From Phyto melanocephala (lineage: Eukaryota > Arthropoda > Insecta > Diptera > Rhinophoridae), in assembly GCA_941918925.1 (NCBI GenBank), contig OW799237.1, positions 113,254,515-113,318,514 of the forward strand: a DNA stretch of 64,000 nucleotides, read 5' to 3'. Both the position numbers and the translations under genes were made by a program. Every line of letters starts with the position of its first letter. Positions within the stretch are counted from its first letter, which is position 1. Shown one piece after another: positions 21,622-34,139 of this stretch. The notes below the pieces were generated by a model that saw only the letters and a list, made by a program, of their open reading frames with translations, searched no databases and was not told where the DNA came from.

Positions 21622-23587
21622 AAATTGGAATCAATGAGGAAAGTATGCGAATTATCGCTAAAATTTTAACTTAATAAATAAACTAGATTTGCTCTAGCGA
21701 TTTGGAGGCCACCTTTAGAGGCATTTTTTGAAAACAAGTTCCCATCACTGTTTATCACATATACCAATGCGCTCACTATAGACAATTTCCCCTTATTTTT
21801 AATAGAATAATATTCAAAGAGGATACCAAAAGTTTATGTCGCAATAAGAAACTCTTTCAAGCACAAACTTTCTCGTTAAACGGTTGTAGAAAGCGGATTT
21901 TTAATGGATATTTTTTTTTTAATTCAAACAATAAAGAGGTAAAAAAGAATGAAAAAAATATTGTGCACAAATAAATTATAGTGAAAACAAAAGCGTTGAT
22001 GAAAAACAACAGAAAAGTGAAAATTAAAAACAAATTGTAAAACTTTTTTTGAAATAAAAATAATCTAAAAGTTAAAAAATAAAAATAAAATTTGGAAAAT
22101 TGTTTAAACCCCTAACATATACAACAAATATTGTTTCTTCGTATATTTTGTTTCAATTAAAATCCACAGTGTTATCAGTAACACTGCGTAGCGTATATTT
22201 TGTCGAGGGTGCGTTTGAGTGTTTGTGAGTATTTTTTGCATTTTTCTTTATACCTGTTTTTGTTTTTGGTGAATTCACAATGGTGGGAAAAAAATGTCCT
22301 GTTAAATAATCGAAAATAAAAGTAAAAAATACTTAATAAAAATATGAAATAATGGAAAAAGTACTGAGAAAGCAAATATAAAATAGAATATACAAAATGT
22401 CCTTGTTATACAAACAAAATGTATATAATATTAAGTGAATTATTTTTATAATGAAACAACGTGTGAAATCTAAAGCTCATTTCAGATTAAAAAAAATTAA
22501 AAAACACTAATATTTCAAGTTTTATTAATGTTTCCTTTACGTCTTCTATGAAACATTGCCTTGAAGTAGATTTTGCCATAACCACAATTTAATATTTTCG
22601 ATTAAAAAACAAAATAAAAGTACTAAAGCATAAGAAAAGCGTGCATAAAACATAAGCAAAAAGGAGAAGAGCAACACAATATATTTACGTACATACAGAC
22701 ATATGTGTATGGGCATATAAAAAAATAAAAATATAAACAACATGTGAACGTATGTATGTATAAATATGTGAATTAAAAATATGCCATCCATTGTATGTGC
22801 ACTTGAAAACCAACAACAATTAAAACATCAGCAACTTCAACAGCAACAAAAATATTAGCAACATCAAACAAAACCACAACCACTTACTATATGTTGTTCT
22901 TATTTTCAACCAACTGCTTTTATTACACATAATTTTTTTTTTACTCTACTTCTCCCACCTTCTGTCCCTTTTAAACACCATTCGGCTTCCTATACAAAAA
23001 AAAAAAAAAAACAAGAAATAAACAAAAGAAAAAAGTTAAAAAACAAACAAAAAATAAAGCAACAAAAGTTTATGCTGCTTTTATGTTTTTATTTATTTTT
23101 TGCTCTATTGTAACGGTACATGCATATTTTTTCACCACTTTGTATTGATATATTTTTACTCTACTAACACAGAGTTTGTGAATGAGTGACTGTGTATATG
23201 TGTATATATGCTTAATTTAAAATGTCTATGTGCAAAAGTGTTTGTGCTGTGATTTATCAAATGTGGGTCAATAAGGAGGTCGGCCTTCACAATGTGCGTG
23301 TATGAATAAAGTTGTATGATTTTTACGTAGAAAAACAAACAACTCCAACTGTAACAAAAAAAATAGGAATAAAATATGTAACACATTTGTTGTTGATGTC
23401 TTAAGACGCTCCTTTTACATGTGAAAATCATTAAATTTATTCTCTTTCCCTTCTATTCTAAGAAAAAGTGGTGTAAAAACTCAAGGTAAGCTGTAAAAAA
23501 TATTTGAATTATTATTTTATATTTATTTTCATCTAAGTAAAGCGCAGTTTCATACAAATATATTTTGGTGTAAACAATTTTATTTTG
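21622..23587. other. AT-rich non-coding DNA with one small ATG-start ORF
   Basis: No gene recognised. At 22781-22858 a 25-codon frame, MPSIVCALENQQQLKHQQLQ..., precedes a (caa/cag)-rich stretch up to about 22890. It is too short and simple to call. ORFs at 22175-22375 (-), 22546-22791 (-) and 23156-23431 (-) are hydrophobic or low-complexity and look spurious. Confidence 0.45.
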
Positions 23588-24361
23588 AACAAGTAACAGT
23601 GCTATATTCGGCCGTGCCGAATCTTATATACCCTTCACAACGTGTAGTCATGCAATAACAATTGTTTGTATCACCATTCATCCCATATAAAATACGTGCA
23701 TACGTACACGTTAGAATAAATGTGGCATCGAATCCCAGCTGAGCCAAAAAAATTTTATTTTATTTTATTTAATATATTATTTATATTTTATTATTTTTTT
23801 TATATTTTTTTTTAAATTTTTTTAAAAAATTTTTTTAGAAAAATTTTTAAAAAATTTTTAAAATTTTTTTTTTTAAATTTTTTAAAAATTTTTTTTTTTT
23901 AGTTTTTTTTATTATTTTTTTCTTATTTTTAATATGTTTTTTTTTGTAATTTTTTTTTGTTTGGTATGTTATTTACATGTATGTATGTATGTATGTTGTT
24001 GTTGTAATTGTGAAAAAAAACGAGGTGGTCGTGGTTTTTTGCTCATATCTCAGAAAGTTATGGGGCGATTGTGCTGAATTTCAATAGCGATTCATTCCTG
24101 GATATTTCCAAGAGATTGATACCATATACAGATCTGAGGAACATATAGTTGCTTCTAAAAGTTGATTTCAACCAACACACGGACAGACGGGCAGACGGAC
24201 AGACGGATAGACGGACAGACGGTCAGGGCTTAATCGACTCCTCTATTCATAAGCTTTCAGAAAATATATACTTTATGGGGTCGGAAATGAAAATTGTAGA
24301 AATTACAAACGGAATGACAAAGCTATATATACCCTTGTGCACCACAGGTGAAGGGTATAAT
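23588..24361 (-). mobile_element. Complete HINE-A element, subtype with 'cagatctgagg'
   Basis: The left end is aacaagtaacagtgct with hairpin ATTCGGC-CGT-GCCGAAT near 23608-23624. Next are an inverted 3' segment, 'catcgaatcccagctgagcc' near 23728 (here the A/B-box block is flipped relative to the rest), a T/A linker (23750-23960) and 'gaggtggtcgtgg'. Then come 'gttatggggcgattgtgctg', cagatctgaggaacatatag, about five acagacgg-type units and a 5' end closing at gaagggtata. The flipped 3' part shows that internal inversions occur in this family. Confidence 0.85.
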
Positions 24362-24915
24362 AAGGCCAATTCTAATGGTAATTTTCGTTGAAATAAATAT
24401 TCCCAGCAAAATAACACATGAGTTGAAAGTCTTAGAAAACAGTTCTTAACTGCTTACAATTTGGCATCTAAACCTATTATTTTAGAACGGCGATGTCATT
24501 GGAGGCAAGTACTTATTACGCTTAATAGGGACTTACTTACTTACTTTTTTTTTTAGTAATAAATAAGAACTTAATTTGGATAACCTTAATAATTCATTAA
24601 TAATATGGGCTTACAGAAGTCGTTCAAAAATTAGGTTTGATTATTGTGCGATATGTTATTTTAGAATTTAAAAATCAGTGAAAATTTATAAGTCATCAGT
24701 TTGCTTATTGTCTGCTTTGCTTATGAACTGCTTTGTCTAAACATTATTACTTATACTCTAAGTGTCTTAAACTAAATGAGAATTATAAAAAGTTTTGCAT
24801 TTGAATAGCTTCTAGCAAATTTCAATTAAATGTTTGAAAATAGGCTCTTATGTATCTTAATATAAATCAAGTCATTACTAAAACACTCTTAGTCTATTAG
24901 ATCACATCACTATTT
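24362..24915. other. AT-rich non-coding DNA
   Basis: Nothing recognised. Confidence 0.5.
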
Positions 24916-25785
24916 TTCAGGCTGAGATCATGGCGATTACGGAAGGAATTAAATGGATAAAGGAAACGAATAGCGAAACCCCGATTCGTATCTTTACGGA
25001 TAGCCAATCAGTGACTTAAACATTGAGAAAGGAGAAAGTTGAATCCCGGAACGTTTTGCAACGCAAGAGTGAGATAAACTCATATACAAATTGTGAACGT
25101 CTGGAGATAATATGGATACCAAGCCATCACGGGCTGATCGGAAACGAGAAAGCCGACAAATTATCCAAAATGGGAGCTCTTCCGAGTACTATAACTTTGG
25201 AGAACGCCAAACCCCTTAAACGATTTAAGGATGAACTTAAATGTTGGGCAATGGAGGAACATGTCAGAAAATGGCAAATCACTGATGTCGGTAAGGTGAC
25301 AAGAACACTATGGGGTGACCCAAATTTTGGGAAATCAAAGGAGATTCTGAGACTAAGTAGACCTACACTTAGGAAACTAACCAGTGTAATTACAGGCCAT
25401 ACGGAGTTGAGAACCCATCTAGCTCGCATGAGATTATCTGAGGAGACAACATGAAGAGCATGCGAGGAAGAGGATGAGACTTTGGTACACTACCTCTGTC
25501 ATTGTCCTGCGTTTGGGCATATTAGACGCGAGAATTTTACAGTGGATACTATGCCGAACTTGGAATACCTGGGGAATTCGAACTGGAGATCCATAAGGAG
25601 TTACATTGAGGGGACTGGGTTCTTGGACTAGTCCGTTATTTATGGGAAATTATGTTTATGGTTTTTGTTTGGGAATTCCGTTTTCCACATGTAGCGCACA
25701 ACATACCAACTGGGCATAAGTGCATACCTGTCATGGGTTTGGGCTTTAAATGCCCCTCCTTTTCAACCTAACCTAACCTAGTAAG
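24916..25785 (+). pseudogene. Non-LTR retrotransposon 3' tail with RNase H
   Basis: This 5'-truncated copy begins inside the RNase H domain: QAEIMAITEGIKWIKETNSE, then IRIFTDSQSVT and a stop at about 25018. It continues as RKSEINSYTNCERLEIIWIP, then SHHGLIGNEKADKLSKMGAL. The E of AEI, D of FTDSQS and D of KADKLS are the expected RNase H acidic residues. The C-terminal part has TGHTELRTHLARM, then after a stop RACEEEDETLVHYLCHCPAF, a C-C-H-C knuckle typical of I/R1-group elements. It ends YIEGTGFLD and a stop near 25631. The 3' region runs to an aacctaacctaacctag tail. Two in-frame stops make it inactive. It is the least decayed of three copies here (others at 13.96 and 55.3 kb). Confidence 0.85.
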
Positions 25786-28239
25786 ACAGACGATATGTGG
25801 TAGTCATTGAAAAGTTTGTTGTTTAGTAAGAGCAAGTCATTAACTAGTTTTTGCTGGGACATTATTATCGGGATCATAGGCAATTTTGTTTTACGCCCAT
25901 TCACCGAATCTACGTGGTGCGTCAGTCTATTTTCGTTGAAATGCCGTAAATAACATAACAGCTGACGAAATGGCTGTTAGTTTAAAAAATGTTGCCAACA
26001 TAAAATTCTATACTTCTATAAAAAACACCAGCTATAACCAAACACTTTCTTATATTTACCATATTTATTAAAAGAAAAATGTATCTACCATTTTGTTTTC
26101 GACGACATATAGAGCATAAATGTGTTATTTCTATATTTGACCCCTATATCTGGCATTTCATTTCGGACGACATCTTGGACTTAAGCTTTTTATAGCCTGC
26201 TGCATTTTACCATTCAAGTTCTTTCATCTGATAAAAATATTGAGATGATTCAAGAGGATACACTTTAAGTTTGTAGATTCGATCCTGATAAATATATGGT
26301 TTTTGTACGCCATTTGAAGATAGTGTCCATCAGGTTTTTAAAATTTTTAATCGTGTACTGTATTACAGTTTAGTATCTTTCATTTTAAACCAATACTAAA
26401 ACTATCATTTATCTATACACTGAGAAAAATGGACTCTCATTTGGTCAATTTGGTCCAAATATTTTTAGGAATAAGAAATTTTGCTGTGATACATTTTATT
26501 GTTACTGAAGCTGCTAATTTTTTAAAAACCTGTCAACCTAAACAATTTGTTACTCATTTAAGGAAATAGGATTATTTCTTAGTAGATTTAAAATGACAAA
26601 ACATGCTGTTACTAAGAAAAATCTTTCTACAGGAAATCATATATCTTTTGTGAGACAAAATAAACTTCTTTTTATCGAATATTGACTTAGTAAAACCCCA
26701 TTGACTAATAAAACCACAAAAAGACAAATATTTAATCCACCAATAGCCAACCAATTCTTCTGCTCAATTAATAAAGCAACATTTTCTTAAAACAACATAA
26801 AACAAAACTCTTACTAAAGCTTCATTGAAACAGTGTTGTTCATGAAAATAGAAGCGATTGTTGCAAATGTGTCTAAACTTCAATTACTAGCCACATGTAT
26901 TCGATTTGAAAGAAGGTCTTAATAAGATATGAATAGCCGTTTGTAATAACGTAAGAATCGGGTGTATTAACAAATATTGTTTCAAACAAATTTGCAATGA
27001 ATACATTGCAACGTCACAATATCTTTTAATAAAAGCAATATCTTAAAGGCAAACATTGCACAAAATATTTGACTACTTTAATTTATAAAAAAAAAAATAT
27101 ATTGTCCTACCATTTACGCGAACACAACTGTATATACATACATATATATATGACTGTGTGAAATTGTGAGTAACAACATTTAAAAGAAAGAACAAAAAAA
27201 ATTGTTGTGTTTTTTCAATCACATAAATTGGTTAATAACCATAAAACAAGTTATACAAGACAATTTTTTTCTTCTAACTTAATGGATATAAAACATTATA
27301 GCTTCAATTACAGATAGAGCAAGTTGTATGTCTTAAGCTGGCTAACAAGATGATAAAAATGAAATGGAAAAATGGAATCAGATTTACACGCACACACACT
27401 TGTATACCCATGATGTGCAGAGAAACTGAATACAAAAACATACTTAAATCTCACTTATAAACACAAAAATAAAGAGAAGAAATAACAAAATTAAAAGGAA
27501 ACGGATACGGATATACCTCTACATGCTTAAAGTTACAAGCTAACATAGTCTTACACACACACAAAAGCATTTTTAAATTTCGAACAATATAAAAAAAATA
27601 AAACTTACTTACGACCACTAAACGCATACAAGCGTTGCCACAACTTAGCCTATTTTCCAAAAGTCAACTTTGTAGAGTTTGTTTCCTTTCTTCTTCATCT
27701 TCTTCTTTGTGACCAATATTCTTCTACAGTGTAATATTGTTATGTGCAAGCACTTGTACGTGTCAGCTTTTTAGATAATAAAAACGCACTTTTGAATATA
27801 AAATAACTTAAAGGCCAAAATGTTGCTTTAAGGTCTGAAATAACTGAGAACAATAGAATGAAACGAAAAGTTTTTAGAGACCGAAGGTAAAACATGTTTA
27901 ACAAAATCTTGTTAGAAAAAATTAGAAACAAAAAAAAAAGTAATTTAATTTAATTGTTTTTTTTTATTTTTTATAATGCTTAATGCAGTAGTTCTTTAAT
28001 TTAATAACGATTAAGTAATTCTTCGTCTTATTAAATTTTTATGTAATAATCAGAGACAAGAAGTTTACCGGCTTTTAATATAGTTTATTTTAACTGGACT
28101 TCGACTTCAAATCAAGCTTGGAAAAAGGATGTCTTTTTTTTACATCGAAACTTTTAAAATCAAAATACCACTGCTGGTAATTATTTTTAGTTTACTGGGA
28201 TAGAAAATAGCCTGTTGAAAATAAAACTCACATACACAT
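25786..28239. other. AT-rich non-coding DNA
   Basis: No gene recognised. Around 26150-26320 'ggacgacatcttggactt' and 'tacgccatttgaag' vaguely resemble HINE internal sequence. Short ORFs at 26572-26754, 27451-27660 and 27740-27931 (all minus) lack recognisable domains. Confidence 0.5.
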
Positions 28240-28754
28240 GGGAATTTCCATGTCACCGTACGTGACACTTGTACTCCTATAAAGTGGAGTAATTATTGCA
28301 AAAGAAAGAGTTTAGATTTTATGTTCCATTCAAAGGGTGCTTTAAAAAAAAAAAAATAATTGTATTTGAATCATTGTTATCTTAAGTATGCAGAAAAATA
28401 AGAATATTTCGTACGTGACATAAAAAAGAAGGTATATATGGAAATATGAAATATCTGCGAATTGTGGGAGGTATTTTTTCTTTTTTTTTTTAATTTCTTA
28501 CACTAAAACAAATATTTTTCTTTTAAAATCCATCAAACCTAATTGAAAACCATCTTTAAATGATTTTATAATAAATTCAATTTAATATCGTTCGCGACAT
28601 ATCGTACGTGACAGATTTTTTTCTAGTAGTATTTTTAGGTAATAAAATAAATATTACGTTAAGAAAAAAAGTTAAATTCTAAATTAGGTGCTCTTGCGAC
28701 TGTTCAAATACAAATGATGGAGACAAATAATGTTTTTGCACTACGTACGTGACA
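28240..28754. promoter_or_regulatory. Cluster of CGTACGTGACA motifs next to an NF-kB-like site
   Basis: The identical 11-mer CGTACGTGACA occurs at 28257-28267, 28410-28420, 28603-28613 and 28744-28754, with a weaker cgttcgcgacat at 28589. Its TACGTG core is the consensus of bHLH-PAS:Tango dimers (central midline element type, also RCGTG for HIF-like factors). GGGAATTTCC at 28240-28249 is a perfect Rel/NF-kB consensus site. The spacings (153, 193, 141 bp) do not fit a simple tandem repeat. An enhancer is a guess; a decayed repeat family is the alternative. Confidence 0.35.
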
Positions 28755-29960
28755 TTAAAATAACATCCAAGGGAAATAAAAAAAAAAAAAAAAAAATTCC
28801 GCTTATTGGACTCTATATTTTCTTTTTTCTTATGGATCTTGTTAACTGTTGTTGTTACCTTAATTTTAAAGCATATTTACAATTACATTTTATTTTTACA
28901 ATTCAGTCGCTAAAAAAAGTGTTTGATTGCAATTATTTAAAATAAGTCAAAGAGATAATCGGATTACACACTTATTATTGCTCTTAAAATAATTTAAAAA
29001 GCTCTTAATACCTGCGCATTTGAGTGTTTTTTTTTTATCAATAAGCTTATATTGAAAAACTTTTTCAAGAGTTTTCATGGAAATGTCCTTTTGTTAGTAC
29101 ACTTTAAAAAAAGTATCACATTTAATCCTATGATAATGGACTTTTCTAAAAAGTTTCTTTTATACTACAACACTTGCTTTCAATGAAATCGCTGCAATTG
29201 TTTTGATATATAGTGGACGCAAAATAAAAATACTTATTTTTAGATTTATTCACAAAACAGCAAAAATTAACTACAATAATGAAAAATTTTTTATCATTTC
29301 CCTACAATAAATCAGCAAAAGTTTCAGCGATTTTTTTTTAATGACAATTGTTATTTCCAATCGGACATAGATAATGCCGACAAAGTGATTGGCTACTAAG
29401 GTGCAAAAGGAAAGACATATCGATGGCCAAATATTGTAACTTGAAATATTATTGAGACATCTACACTGTGAAATCCGTGATTTGTGGACACTGATTCATT
29501 CAAACTGTATAACATTAGACTAATTACAGAGTTTTAGGAAATATTTTTTCTGGTTCTGTTTTATTTTCTAGCGGTTCTGGAAGCTCGCAGCTGCCTTTGC
29601 GATAGTGGGTGCACCAATTGCATTAGATTTACATACAAACACAATACAACAAAAAATAATTTGCTTATTCTGGACTGACAACATTTTATGTTTTATCCAC
29701 TTACTCTGATAAATTTTTATTTGAATAAAGCAATGTACCAAAATGGTTGTAAACTTAAGATTTGCAACCTTAAATTTTTTTATCTCACATTTCTTCATGG
29801 TTTATTGAAAATTTAGTAAAAAAAAACAATGAAAAAATACCACGTGAAGTCATATTTTAAGCAAGTATGTTGAGAAATGAAAATTTACAAAAATTGTCCA
29901 AACCCAGCAGCAGGGATAAAATAAAAATTTATTAAGGACAAGATTTTATTTTATTTATTT
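28755..29960. other. AT-rich non-coding DNA
   Basis: No gene recognised. The minus ORF at 29568-29798 has no recognisable domain. Confidence 0.5.
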
Positions 29961-30530
29961 CTGGCTTGGGTTCATTTTTATTTTTAATTTTTCTATACGA
30001 AGAGATTTCCTTTTTTTTTAATTGTGATAATGGAAGAATAAGCTAAAAAAGTAAGTTTTCATTACGACACCAGCCGAGTGGATTGCATTTTCAAAACCAT
30101 CTACGGTGTCATCATCAGCTCTCTTTGATCGGAATGTTTTAGTGTTGGATATAAATTCTATCTACTTAACCCACAAGTTTTTAATGATATAGACAACTTA
30201 AATTAAATATAGTTCTTCTATTTATATTTCTGTCATAGTGAGTGAGAACGAAATTTACATCATCTTAAGCTTTTCTCATAAATCATTGCTTTTTTAGCTC
30301 AAGTTCATTTATTCTGTTATTTAATTTCCTAAAACATTTCCTAAACAAAATAAAATCTTAATAATTTCAAAAATATTCAAAAAAATTTTATTCCAATATT
30401 AGCCGGGTGAAATGCATTTGCGAAATCAGCTACGATTTTTTAAAAGAATCTTCTTAATATGAATACAATTTAATTTCATTTGGAAAGTGTTTTAGAAAAT
30501 CAAATAACAGAATAAATGAACTTGAGCCAA
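29961..30530. mobile_element. Inverted-repeat element C, two-unit form (locus L2)
   Basis: The outer left arm is tggcttgggttcatttttat (29962 on). The core with the hammerhead-like motif is at 30061-30130. An inner arm, agctcaagttcatttattct (30296-30341), is followed by a second, decayed core ('ccaatattagccgggtg ... atcagctacg', 30394-30438). The right arm at 30482-30528 is the complement of the inner arm over about 46 bp with roughly three mismatches. The layout matches locus L3 at 42 kb. Confidence 0.6.
30089..30118 (-). other. Hammerhead-ribozyme-like core, L2
   Basis: The minus strand has CTGATGA, then a stem (gacacc / ggtttt, one mismatch) around gtagat. The position corresponding to GAAA reads GAAA after an extra T. 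The motif is the same length as at L1 and L3. Confidence 0.35.
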
Positions 30531-31024
30531 AATAACAATGACTTACAATAAATGTTATATTAAAAGTTCGAATAAAATATTAATATTTAAAACCAATATT
30601 TTTAAATTTATCTTAATTTAGAAAAAAATTTTTTAAATTACGTGTTTTTTCCTCAGCTTTATTGGTTTCTGAAATTTCAAAATTGACAACGCTGTGTTGA
30701 GCCGTAGAGCAAAGACGATATTTATTAATAATACAAGTGTTGCCAATATAAAAATTCACAACACTGACTTCCAAATTATGCATTTAAAAAAATATTTTAC
30801 ACGATTTGGAGACGAACAGAAATTCAGATCACATATATGTTAAGTACTGATAAAAGCAAAAGTTGTTAAAAACTTAAAATTCGAAAAACTGCAGTTTGAA
30901 CAATTACACTTTACTTTATGCGTACAACAATACACGAATCGGCAAAACAGATTATGTCGTTATTTTATTCAGTCATTTGTAAGCTTTTAAATGAAAAGGC
31001 TTTTGCCAATTGTTTTCTTGTTTG
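30531..31024. other. AT-rich non-coding DNA
   Basis: Nothing recognised beyond a reused 'ttgacaacgctgtgttg'-like phrase near 30681. Confidence 0.5.
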
Positions 31025-31808
31025 TTATACCCTTCACACAGTGAAAAAGGATATATATAGGTTTGTCATTCCGTGTGAAATTTCTACAATTTTCATTTCC
31101 GACCCCATAAAGTACATATTTTCTGAAAGCTTATAAATAGGGAAGTTGATTAAGCTCTGTCAGTCTGTCCGTCTGTCCGTCTGTCCGTGTGTATGTTTAA
31201 ATCAACTGTTTGAAGCCCCCCGACTTCACTGGGATCCGGGTGTGGTATTAAAATATCATAAATATTCGGGAGTAGAACGGTATTGAAAATCAGAAACATC
31301 GGTTCATAAACAACTGAGATATGAGCAAAACCCACGAACACCTCGATTTTTTTTTTTCACATAACCAACATTACAAAAACAACATTACAACAACAACATA
31401 CATACATACATACATACAAAAGCCCAGCTGAGCAAAAAAAAATTTTTTTTTTTTTTTTATATTTGTTTTTAAATTTTTTTTTAATTTTTTTTAATTTTTT
31501 TAATTTTTTTTTGTTTTATATTTGTTATATATACTTCAATTATTTTTTTTTAAATTTTTTTTTTAAATTTTTTTTTTTAATTTTTTTTTAATTCTTTTTT
31601 AATTATATAAAAAATTTTTTTTTTCTTATTTTTTTTATTTTTTTTTTAACATACATACGTAAATTTATAATTTTACAATGGGATGTTTTTATATACGTGT
31701 GTTTTTTATATGAATGTACGTATTTCATATGGGATGAATGGTGATACAAACTACTGTTATTGCACGACTACACGTTGTGAAGGGTATATAAGATTCAGCA
31801 CGGCCGAC
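31025..31808 (+). mobile_element. HINE-A element lacking its last bases
   Basis: It starts tatacccttcacacagtgaa, then gaccccataaagtacatat, three gtctgtcc-type units, ccgacttcactgggatccgg, a T/A linker (31440-31650), and cattcatcc-type sequence in the forward 3' arrangement. The 3' hairpin begins normally (attcagcacggccga, one change) but the terminal 'atatagcgctcttactt' is replaced by unrelated sequence, so the copy is 3'-truncated. The ORF at 31150-31341 is antisense to the repeat. Confidence 0.85.
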
Positions 31809-34139
31809 ACATAATCTGGAGATATTGAAGGTTATGTTTTTTTCTTTTCCTTATATTAGAAATTAATATTTATTTTTAAATAAATATAATGTCTGCTATT
31901 GAATGGTAAAAACTATTTGCTTTTACTGAGAAACCTTTCAGTGAATTGGAATGTATATATAAGTAACTGTGGTTAACCGAAAAAGTTTAAGTTCACTTTT
32001 AGTTTAACTAATCAATTCAATTAACATTTTTCTTTTAATCGAATCAGTTCGAACTATTTTCATAATTTAATGATCCATACTTTGTTTATAATAAAATTAT
32101 AGTTGTTCCAAAAATAAAGTTTGTTCTTCTGGCTCACTATATGTATATATTGTCGCTGCTCTGACGCCATCGGTTGTGTGACAATTTTTGAATTGTTTTT
32201 ATTACTATTTTAAACTTTTGTTGGTCATACATCTATACACCATACCGCTAAAAAATAAAGAAGAGTGTGTAAGTTTAATACAATAAGGTAAAAATATAAA
32301 ACGACTTTTTTCGTATCCTAAAACTAATTTTATGTCAAAATACATATGTAGGTGTAACAAATTCAGAGAAACGACGATATAGTTTTTAAAGAAAATAAAA
32401 AGTCAAAGTGTTCTTTTTTGCAGTATAAATTCCAAAGCAAAATCTTTTTATTTACAAAACAAAAATAAGCAAAAATGTTTTAAAAAGTTATTAGAAAAAT
32501 ATTTAGGAAAAAACTATATTATATTCCAAGCAAAAGCTTAAATAGAAGTTATTACGCTATTTTCATTTCATGTTTGGTTTTTAATAAGAAATAAATGTCA
32601 ATGTACGCACATCTTTACGTAAAATTGACCAAAAAAAATATATAATTGTATGAGTTTAGCATTTACTGGTTTACATCTATACGCGTCCTGCTACAAACAA
32701 TAGGATAAAAATCAGGATAAGATCAAATTAAAAAGATTCAAATTTAAATATTATTTTATTTGTTGTTGTTGCTTTTTTCCCTCCTACAGATTGTACACAA
32801 AGGCCAAGTGTTTTTTGGACTGAATGGTCACCCCAACTCCACGCAAAACATTTTAGTGATAGACATCAAAAAAAGGATTAAAAAAACTGTAAATCTTGTT
32901 ACGCCATAACAAAACCAATTTTAGCTAAGGAATTCAAAGGCTATTTCTTTAAAGAAAATTCATTAAAACTTTCGATTAAATATTTTATCTTGGGAGTAAA
33001 AAATCTTTAAAGTTGTCTTTATTCTCCGTTTATTTGTTCTGGATATTTTACACAAAATCCAGATGTGTCCTTAACTCATAAATAAACTTTTCGGATCAAA
33101 AATAACACATTTTATCATTACGGTTACTGCGAATAAATAAACAAAAAATAAAAATAAAATGTCATAAATAATAATAACAATGTCAAAAAGATAAAAACCA
33201 CACATACACACCTACACAACTTACACAAACACATATACACGCACATGGAAACACATATTAAGGAAAAGGCAAGATATTGCCTTAAGGGTTTATTTTTTTA
33301 GGTCTATACTCTTTTGTATTACAATTTTGTTTATTCGTTTTTTTTATTTTGGTACTAAACAAGTGGAAAATGTAACAAAATATATAAAAAAAAAAAATTT
33401 TACTTTTTAACAAACCCATTGACACGTATGTGTGTGTGCGCGTGGGCTTTCTTACTGTCTATTCAAAAAGCAAAAAATTCAACAGTATTTTTTATCCTTT
33501 TCATTTGTGTGTGAAAACTTTTGGGCGTATGTGTGCTTATTGGTTTGGTTTTGTTTGGGTTTTTTTTTACACATTTTACATTTTCGCTTATTTACTTTTG
33601 ACTTTATTTTTGTAAATATTCTTTTTTTTTTTTTTTTGAATTTTATTGCTGTTGCCAAGAACAACAATTCAGATTTGTATTTGCTTTTTTAAAACGCATT
33701 TGCTTAAGAATGTTAGCTTGTATGTTAATTCTTTGATGTTAGTTGAAAAGGTGTTAAGTCGAAAAATTGCAGTTTGGGTTTATGGTTGTGTATTACTAAT
33801 GAACTTAACTGAGATGTTTTAATATTCTTCCAAAATCGTTGTTCTTAGAGAAATTATATAAAATTTAAAGCAGAAATTTGTATTAGAAATGGGCGTTAAA
33901 GTGGGCCTATCATCTGCTTTTCTCGCTCTACAAGAACATTAAGCATAATCATACACATAATTTTAAATGGTTTGAATTTCACTCACAGTAGATTATGTGA
34001 GAAGTAGGCATTAAAGTAAAAGTTTAAAAGTAGTTTCTGCTAATGCACCAAACGTAGATATTTCAATACAGAGTCCTTTATACTTCCAAAGTATTTGTTA
34101 AGAGAGTATTTATATGAATTTAAGATAAAGCGTTTTACG
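31809..34139. other. AT-rich non-coding DNA
   Basis: No gene recognised. There are CA-rich simple sequence near 33199-33252 and T-rich runs near 33560 and 33622. The overlapping plus and minus ORFs at 33430-33692 come from these runs. Confidence 0.55.

Noticed and set aside
22781..22890. Glutamine-rich coding exon starting at an ATG
   Set aside because: Only 25 codons before a stop, no splice donor at a useful place, and CAA/CAG-rich simple sequence explains it.
25127..25429. 100-aa minus-strand ORF
   Set aside because: It is the antisense shadow of the RNase H coding fragment.
25765..25785. Telomere-like CCTAA repeat
   Set aside because: It is a short tail at the 3' end of a non-LTR retrotransposon copy, and the same tail occurs in the other copies. 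It is not an interstitial telomere.
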